DNA of 9,157 bases from Syntrophomonadaceae bacterium (GTDB lineage: Bacteria > Bacillota > Dethiobacteria > DTU022): positions 1 to 9,157 of the forward strand of contig PXBM01000023.1 in the NCBI GenBank assembly GCA_003566935.1. Direction: 5' to 3'. A program made the translations under genes and the position numbers. This document shows, piece by piece, positions 4,921 to 9,157 of the stretch (position 1 is its first letter; every line of letters starts with the position of its first letter). The notes under the pieces were generated by a model. The model ran no database searches. It saw nothing but the letters and a program-made list of their open reading frames with translations, and was not told where the DNA came from.

Positions 4921-7398
4921 TTGAAAAATTACGATCCTGCACAAATTGAAGAGTATTGGCAAAAACAGTGGGAAAAAGAAGATTTTTACCGGGCAGAAAA
5001 AGATGAGTCCAAGACCAAGTATTATGTTCTCGAAATGTTTCCTTATCCATCTGGAAAATTGCATATGGGCCATATGAGGGTTTATTCTATTGGTGATGTT
5101 TTAGCCCGTTTTCTGAGGATGCGCAATTACAACGTAATTCATCCCATGGGCTGGGATGCTTTTGGTCTGCCAGCAGAGAATGCTGCTATTGAAAATAATG
5201 TGAATCCTGCAGAATGGACAGACCGTAATATCGAACATATGAAAATGCAGCAAAACCGCCTGGGTGTTAGTTATGACTGGCGACGGGAAGTAAACACCTC
5301 TGCGCCTGAATATTACCGCTGGTCACAGTGGCTTTTCCTCTTAATGTACCAGCGTGGTTTAGCCTATAAGAAGAAAGCGGATGTAAACTGGTGCAATCAA
5401 TGCGCTACCGTTCTGGCTAATGAACAGGTTGAAAAAGGTCTTTGCTGGCGGTGCTCTTCGGTTGTTGAGCCGCGAGAGCTCGAGCAGTGGTTCCTGAAGA
5501 TTACAGATTATGCTGAAAGACTGCTATATGATCTCGACATTCTTGAAGATTGGCCTGATAGAGTTAAGATTATGCAGCAGCACTGGATCGGGCGCAGTGA
5601 AGGAGCTGAAATTGCTTTCGGCATAAAAGATTTTCCCGATGAAGAAATCCGCACCTTTACTACCAGGCCGGACACTTTATTTGGAGTTACCTACATGGTT
5701 CTTGCCCCCGAGCATCCCCTGGTCGGTAAACTCGTGGAGGGAACTGAACATAAAGTCGAAGTGCTTGACTTTGTTAACAGGGTCAGGAAAGAAAGTGAAA
5801 TGGATAGAACTTCAGAAGATGCCCCTAAAATAGGGCTTTTTACAGGGCGTTATGCAGTAAATCCGGTTAATGGCGAAGAGGTGCCGATCCTGGTTGGCAA
5901 TTATGTCCTGATGGCATATGGCACGGGTGCCGTGATGGGGGTTCCGGCCCATGACCAGAGGGACTTCGAGTTTGCCCGCAAATATGAACTGCCTGTCAGG
6001 GTAGTTATCCAACCGGAAGACGGGGATCTTGACGGTGAAACCATGAATGAAGCTTATGTGGGTGAGGGGGTCATGGTTAACTCGGGGCAGTTTAATGGAA
6101 CCGGCAGCCTGGAAGGAATCAAGAAGGTTACAGAATACCTGGAGCAGCAGAACCAGGGTGATTTTAGGGTTACCTACCGCTTGCGTGACTGGCTGATTTC
6201 CCGTCAGCGTTACTGGGGTGCGCCAATTCCTATGGTCTACTGTGATAGCTGCGGCACGGTACCGGTACCTGAAAAGGATCTGCCCGTTGAACTGCCGATG
6301 GAAGTTGAGCTATCCGGCGATCGTGTCCCGGGCCTGGCTCATTATGAAAACTTTATTAAAACCACCTGTCCTGAATGTGGCGAAAATGCCCGCCGCGAAA
6401 CAGATACCATGGATACTTTTATCTGTTCGTCATGGTATTTCCTTCGCTATGCCAGCCCCGATTGTACAGACGCGCCCTTTAACAGTGATGAGGCAAATTA
6501 CTGGATGCCCGTAGACCAGTATATCGGGGGAATTGAGCATGCCGTTTTACACCTGCTCTACGCCCGTTTCTTCACCAAGGTGCTGCATGATGCCGGCATG
6601 ATCGAGGCCGAGGAACCTTTCAGCCGGCTTTTGGCACAGGGTATGGTTTATAAAGATGGGGCGAAAATGTCGAAGTCCAAGGGGAATGTAGTCAGTCCCG
6701 ATGAAATTGTTGAGCAGTATGGAGCTGACACGGGCAGGCTTTTTATTCTCTTTGCCTCGCCGCCGGAAAAGGATCTTGACTGGAGCGACCAGGGAGTTGA
6801 AGGTTGTCACCGTTTCCTGCGCAGAATCTGGCGTCTGGCAGTTGATTGTGTCGAGCAATTTTCGTCCGGTGCAGGCAGTACTGAAAGCGGAGAAAAAGAG
6901 ATTGCTCTTGAACGCAGTGTTCATGCAGCAATTAAAAAAGTTACCTATGATGTCGAGGAGCGCTTTAACTTTAATACGGCTATCAGCGCGATCATGGAAC
7001 TGGTTAATGCAACATATGCTTACCGCCAGTCAGCTAGCCAGGCAGAACATAATCATGAATTGTTAAGGCTGGCCCTAGAAAAAACTATCCTCTTGCTGGC
7101 TCCCTTTGCACCGCACCTGGCAGAAGAAGCCTGGCACCAAATGGGATACAAAGAAAGTGTTCATGAACAGTCCTGGCCGGAATATGCTCCCGATAAACTA
7201 ATTGAGAATGAAGTGGAAATGGCAATCCAGATTAACGGAAAAGTCCGCGGCAGGATTACAGTGCCGGCGGATTGTGATCAAGATCAACTGGCTGACCAGG
7301 CCCGCAATGATGAAAGAATTGGCCAGTTATTAGCCGGCAAAGAAGTGGTCAAGGTTATCACAGTTCCGGGTAAGCTGGTTAACATCGTGGTGCATTGA
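4921..7398 (+). CDS. leuS: leucine--tRNA ligase (LeuRS)
   Basis: An 825-residue class I synthetase charging tRNA-Leu. Signature HMGH is at 48-51 (PYPSGKLHMGHMRVYSIGD) and KMSKS at 582-586. The zinc-type cysteines C158, C161, C175 and C178 (WCNQC, CWRC) follow the first half of the Rossmann fold. The CP1 editing domain shows TTRPDT (247-252), GTGAVMG (334-340) and VPAHDQRD (341-348), the region that hydrolyses mischarged tRNA. The C-terminal tRNA-binding part ends with INGKVRGR and a final beta-rich segment. Length is normal for bacterial LeuRS. The start is a TTG at 4921, backed by GGAGGT (4906-4911) and the conserved N-terminus YDPAQIEEYWQKQWE. Expression is predicted to rise when uncharged tRNA-Leu stabilises the upstream antiterminator. 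Confidence 0.98.
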   Translation: MKNYDPAQIEEYWQKQWEKEDFYRAEKDESKTKYYVLEMFPYPSGKLHMGHMRVYSIGDVLARFLRMRNYNVIHPMGWDAFGLPAENAAIENNVNPAEWTDRNIEHMKMQQNRLGVSYDWRREVNTSAPEYYRWSQWLFLLMYQRGLAYKKKADVNWCNQCATVLANEQVEKGLCWRCSSVVEPRELEQWFLKITDYAERLLYDLDILEDWPDRVKIMQQHWIGRSEGAEIAFGIKDFPDEEIRTFTTRPDTLFGVTYMVLAPEHPLVGKLVEGTEHKVEVLDFVNRVRKESEMDRTSEDAPKIGLFTGRYAVNPVNGEEVPILVGNYVLMAYGTGAVMGVPAHDQRDFEFARKYELPVRVVIQPEDGDLDGETMNEAYVGEGVMVNSGQFNGTGSLEGIKKVTEYLEQQNQGDFRVTYRLRDWLISRQRYWGAPIPMVYCDSCGTVPVPEKDLPVELPMEVELSGDRVPGLAHYENFIKTTCPECGENARRETDTMDTFICSSWYFLRYASPDCTDAPFNSDEANYWMPVDQYIGGIEHAVLHLLYARFFTKVLHDAGMIEAEEPFSRLLAQGMVYKDGAKMSKSKGNVVSPDEIVEQYGADTGRLFILFASPPEKDLDWSDQGVEGCHRFLRRIWRLAVDCVEQFSSGAGSTESGEKEIALERSVHAAIKKVTYDVEERFNFNTAISAIMELVNATYAYRQSASQAEHNHELLRLALEKTILLLAPFAPHLAEEAWHQMGYKESVHEQSWPEYAPDKLIENEVEMAIQINGKVRGRITVPADCDQDQLADQARNDERIGQLLAGKEVVKVITVPGKLVNIVVH

Positions 7399-7557
7399 AA
7401 GGAGATACTGCTTTGACATGACCGTAATTTCCTTTGATAGCTCAGGTATGGAGATATCAGGGCTATATTGATTAACCCCTGACTCAAAGTGTGTTGGCCC
7501 TCAAACTCATTGTATGAGCATGATATGAGGTCAAATTGTCCTTTAATCCGACTTCCC

Positions 7558-7586
7558 TTGACAGTTTTATATTCAAATTGTATAAT
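7558..7586 (+). promoter_or_regulatory. consensus sigma-A promoter for the Asp23-family gene
   Basis: TTGACA at 7558-7563 and TATAAT at 7581-7586, both perfect, with a 17-bp spacer. Initiation is predicted near 7593, leaving a 5' leader of roughly 130 nt before the ATG at 7727. Confidence 0.88.
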
Positions 7587-7676
7587 ATAAATAAGTAATT
7601 CAAACAAATTGTGCAAAAGAAGCCAATGCATTTATTTTAAATATTTAGTTGTTTTGGTTTGCATATTTAGTAAGCC

Positions 7677-7697
7677 AGCCGGCATGAAATGGCGGCT
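7677..7697 (+). promoter_or_regulatory. leader hairpin upstream of the Asp23 gene
   Basis: AGCCGGCAT (7677-7685) faces ATGGCGGCT (7689-7697), 8 of 9 pairs with one G-G mismatch and a GAA loop. The tail TTAATTATATT is U-rich but interrupted. It could be a weak attenuator or an RNA-stabilising 5' structure in the leader. It ends 15 bp before the ribosome binding site, so it does not block it. The role is inferred. Confidence 0.35.
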
Positions 7698-7726
7698 TTA
7701 ATTATATTAATCAAGGAGGAAGAAGT

Positions 7727-8203
7727 ATGACTGAAAAGAAAAAAACTGAAAATGTTGGGACCGAAGAAGCTGTTCTTAAGCCTGATCCATCTAAGGACAA
7801 GGAAGGAGATAGCATAAGGATTTCTTCGGAAGTTATTGCGGTTATTACCAGCATAATTTCCAGCGATATTCCCGGTGTTGCAGGAATGAGTGGTGGAGTT
7901 GTTGGTGGTATTGCGGAAAGACTGGGCCGCAAAGATATGACCAGAGGAATCAAGGTCCTGGTTGATGAAGATAAAGTATCTATCGATTTAAATATTATTG
8001 TTGATTACGGTGTGTCAATTGTTGATACTACCGATAAGCTTAAAAAAGAAATCCGCAATAATATTGAAAAAACAACCGGCTTAACAGTTCAGGCCATCAA
8101 TATCAATGTTTTAGGCATCGTGGTGCCTAATGAAGAAGGAGAAGAAGGAGAAGAAGAGGAAAAGGATAGAGAACAGAAAAAAGCTGAGGAAAAAAAGAAG
8201 TAA
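7727..8203 (+). CDS. Asp23/Gls24 family envelope stress response protein
   Basis: A 158-residue protein. The Asp23 domain covers about residues 30-133 (IRISSEVIAVITSIISSDIPGVAGMSGG, then KVLVDEDKVSIDLNIIVDYGVSIVDTTDKLKKEI and the closing LTVQAININVLGIVV). In Staphylococcus and others Asp23 proteins form an abundant layer at the membrane inner face linked to cell-wall stress; close relatives elsewhere have varied or unknown roles. There is no signal peptide or membrane segment. It differs from the shortest members by a charged N-terminal stretch (residues 1-29) and a 24-residue Glu/Lys tail (135-158). AAGGAGG (7713-7719) supports the ATG at 7727. It has its own promoter and terminator, so it looks monocistronic. 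Confidence 0.92.
   Translation: MTEKKKTENVGTEEAVLKPDPSKDKEGDSIRISSEVIAVITSIISSDIPGVAGMSGGVVGGIAERLGRKDMTRGIKVLVDEDKVSIDLNIIVDYGVSIVDTTDKLKKEIRNNIEKTTGLTVQAININVLGIVVPNEEGEEGEEEEKDREQKKAEEKKK
8132..8160 (+). repeat. purine-only short tandem repeat in the Asp23 gene tail
   Basis: Two exact copies of GAAGAAGGA (8132-8140, 8141-8149) and a partial third (GAAGAAGAGGA, 8150-8160) encode the EEGEEGEEEE part of the acidic tail. Unit length is a multiple of three, so copy-number change would alter tail length without a frameshift. Its AAGGAG-like cores could also attract ribosomes. Confidence 0.8.
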
Positions 8204-8230
8204 CAACTTAACATAATTTAGTTTTACAGG

Positions 8231-8260
8231 CCCGGCATCCTTTTGGAAGCCGGGTTTTTT
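8231..8260 (+). terminator. intrinsic terminator after the Asp23 gene
   Basis: CCCGGC (8231-8236) pairs with GCCGGG (8249-8254), with TCC/GGA inside after one A-A mismatch and a TTTT loop. A run of six T follows at 8255-8260. This is a strong rho-independent terminator that separates the Asp23 unit from comEA. Confidence 0.92.
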
Positions 8261-8327
8261 ATGTTATGCAGGAAAAAGACACTGTAAAAGCGAATTTATT
8301 GTTTCTACCTTACCAAGTGTCAGTTAA

Positions 8328-8340
8328 GTTATAGTATAAC
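8328..8340 (+). promoter_or_regulatory. perfect palindrome overlapping the possible comEA -10
   Basis: GTTATA-G-TATAAC is a perfect 6+1+6 inverted repeat. Its right half TATAAC (8335-8340) or the overlapping TATAGT (8330-8335) could be a -10 about 40-50 bp before the comEA start. The best -35 candidate is TTACCA (8310-8315), at 19 bp from TATAAC, so the promoter is weak if real. The symmetry might be an operator. Both roles are inferred. Confidence 0.35.
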
Positions 8341-8380
8341 TACATCGTACCAGTTGCTTTAGTAATTTAAGGAGGAAAAG

Positions 8381-8971
8381 ATGGAAAAACTAAATAGCCT
8401 GCGCGAAAGAATAGTAATTGGTTTTTTGGTATTACTGTTGGTCGGAGGAGGAGTCTGGCGTGCAGTCCAGACATCAGATCCTGGCGGTGAAGTTGCCCTG
8501 GCCGGCCAGCAGCAGCAAAGTCTTTCAGCAGATCATGATCCGGTCGAAGAGCCTGAAATGATCACGGTGCATCTGGTCGGAGCAGTAAATAATCCGGGTG
8601 TTTACCATCTACCTGCCGGCTCAAGGGTTTTTGAACTGCTTGAAATTGGTGGAGGGTTTAATGAAGATGCTGATCAGGAAGTTTTAAACCAGGCCCGACC
8701 GCTGCTTGATGGTGAACAAATTTATATTCACAGGACTGGTGAAACGGAGCGACCGCCATCACTGTCCAATGGTGGTGGTAAAATCAATATAAACCGGGCC
8801 TCGGCTTCGGATCTGACTGCCCTGCCTGGAATAGGGGATGTCCGGGCAAACCAGATCGTTGCTCACCGTGAAGCTCACGGTTATTTCACTGATCTGGAGC
8901 AAATTATGGATGTGAGCGGAATTGGGCAGAGCACATTTAACAATATTGCCGATCAAATTACAATATATTAA
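8381..8971 (+). CDS. comEA: ComEA family DNA-binding competence protein
   Basis: A 196-residue protein with the Gram-positive ComEA layout. It has a short cytoplasmic N-terminus, one membrane helix at about 11-26 (IVIGFLVLLLVGGGVW), then an extracellular Gln/Ser/Asp-rich spacer. An SLBB-type domain follows at about 61-117 (VHLVGAVNNPGVYHLPAGSRVFELL), then a linker. The helix-hairpin-helix domain is at about 134-196 (ININRASASDLTALPGIG and IMDVSGIGQSTF). ComEA binds double-stranded DNA outside the membrane and passes it to the ComEC channel during transformation. GGAGG (8371-8375) lies 5 bp before the ATG. It follows a terminator, so it has its own transcription. Its usual partner comEC is not seen within the window. 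Confidence 0.95.
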   Translation: MEKLNSLRERIVIGFLVLLLVGGGVWRAVQTSDPGGEVALAGQQQQSLSADHDPVEEPEMITVHLVGAVNNPGVYHLPAGSRVFELLEIGGGFNEDADQEVLNQARPLLDGEQIYIHRTGETERPPSLSNGGGKININRASASDLTALPGIGDVRANQIVAHREAHGYFTDLEQIMDVSGIGQSTFNNIADQITIY

Positions 8972-9157
8972 CAAATATAATTCACCGGCATTTCTATGAT
9001 TGCACTTTATGCTTGCTTCAGCTTTCCTAAGCAGGCTGGGTAGTTGCTATATATTTTTGTTTTTTGTTGAGAGGTTTCCGCGGACTGGAAATTGAATATT
9101 GTTTTCAGTAAAGAATTCTGTAAACCGGATGGTGAGGAATTGAGGGCTTATGATTTA
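8972..9157 (+). other. region after comEA without a recognised gene
   Basis: No conserved protein is readable. A hairpin with 8-bp stem GCTTGCTT (9011-9018) and AAGCAGGC (9029-9036) could close the comEA transcript, but the T-rich stretch (9050-9068) lies too far downstream for a classic terminator. A second small hairpin is TTTCC (9075-9079) with GGAAA (9087-9091). An ATG at 9150 near the window edge, with GGTGAGG at 9131-9137, might open the next gene, but only two codons are visible. Confidence 0.4.

Larger units (their letters stand above)
7399..7726 (+). other. 328-bp intergenic region between leuS and the Asp23 gene
   Basis: No conserved gene is recognised. Immediately after the leuS stop is a ribosome-binding-like AAAGGAGAT (7398-7405), followed by a 17-codon open frame at 7418-7471 of doubtful reality. 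Inverted repeats occupy 7432-7489 (CTTTGA/TCAAAG and TCAGG/CCTGA) and 7499-7530 (CCTCA/TGAGG, CTCAT/ATGAG). No hairpin with a proper U-tract marks the end of the leuS message. A consensus promoter follows at 7558-7586, then an A/T-rich leader of about 130 nt containing a hairpin at 7677-7697. Confidence 0.6.

Noticed and set aside
7413..7441. A TTGACA (7413-7418) as a promoter right after leuS.
   Set aside because: No acceptable -10 lies at 16-18 bp; the best hexamers there (TTGATA, TGATAG) are poor.
1..9157. CRISPR arrays, insertion sequences, phage genes or attachment sites.
   Set aside because: No spaced direct repeats, transposase or integrase sequences are visible; the window is core chromosomal genes.

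Overview
The window reads as chromosomal core-gene DNA from a Gram-positive bacterium of the Bacillota, most likely a Clostridia-type lineage. The basis is the gene order rpmA-obg-nadD-yqeK-rsfS, a T-box leader in front of leuS, an Asp23 protein, a membrane-anchored ComEA, strong GGAGG ribosome binding sites and frequent TTG/GTG starts. A genus cannot be named from the sequence alone. All genes are on the + strand.

Layout. Positions 1-252 hold the 3' part of rpmA (ribosomal protein L27), followed by a hairpin. From 338 to 4476 runs a tight cluster: obg (ribosome-assembly GTPase), nadD (NAD synthesis), a small eukaryote-like RRM RNA-binding protein, yqeK (HD-domain dinucleotide hydrolase), rsfS (ribosome silencing factor) and an E1-like ThiF/MoeB relative of unknown substrate. 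A consensus sigma-A promoter at 4532-4560 then starts a second unit: a leucine-specific T-box leader (specifier CUC), a complete tRNA-Ala(GGC) gene lying INSIDE that leader, the T-box antiterminator/terminator, and leuS (4921-7398). A 328-bp gap holds inverted repeats and another consensus promoter (7558-7586), which drives an Asp23-family protein (7727-8203) with a clear terminator. The last gene is comEA (8381-8971), followed by about 190 bp without a recognisable gene.

How the genes work together. The first block concerns ribosome assembly and translation control (L27, Obg, RsfS) linked to cofactor and alarmone metabolism (NadD, YqeK), a grouping widespread in Bacillota. The second block supplies charged tRNA-Leu and probably tRNA-Ala. 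The Asp23 and ComEA genes look like separate single-gene units with their own signals (envelope stress; DNA uptake).

The most unusual point is the tRNA-Ala(GGC) gene between Stem I and the antiterminator of the leuS T-box. It has every canonical arm, an encoded CCA and the G3-U70 identity pair, so it should be a working tRNA rather than a leader stem. Its processing would cut the riboswitch in two, and the T-box terminator would double as the tRNA's terminator. Secondary points are the RRM gene inside the nadD-yqeK interval and an E1-like enzyme lacking the usual cysteine motifs and any visible ubiquitin-like partner.
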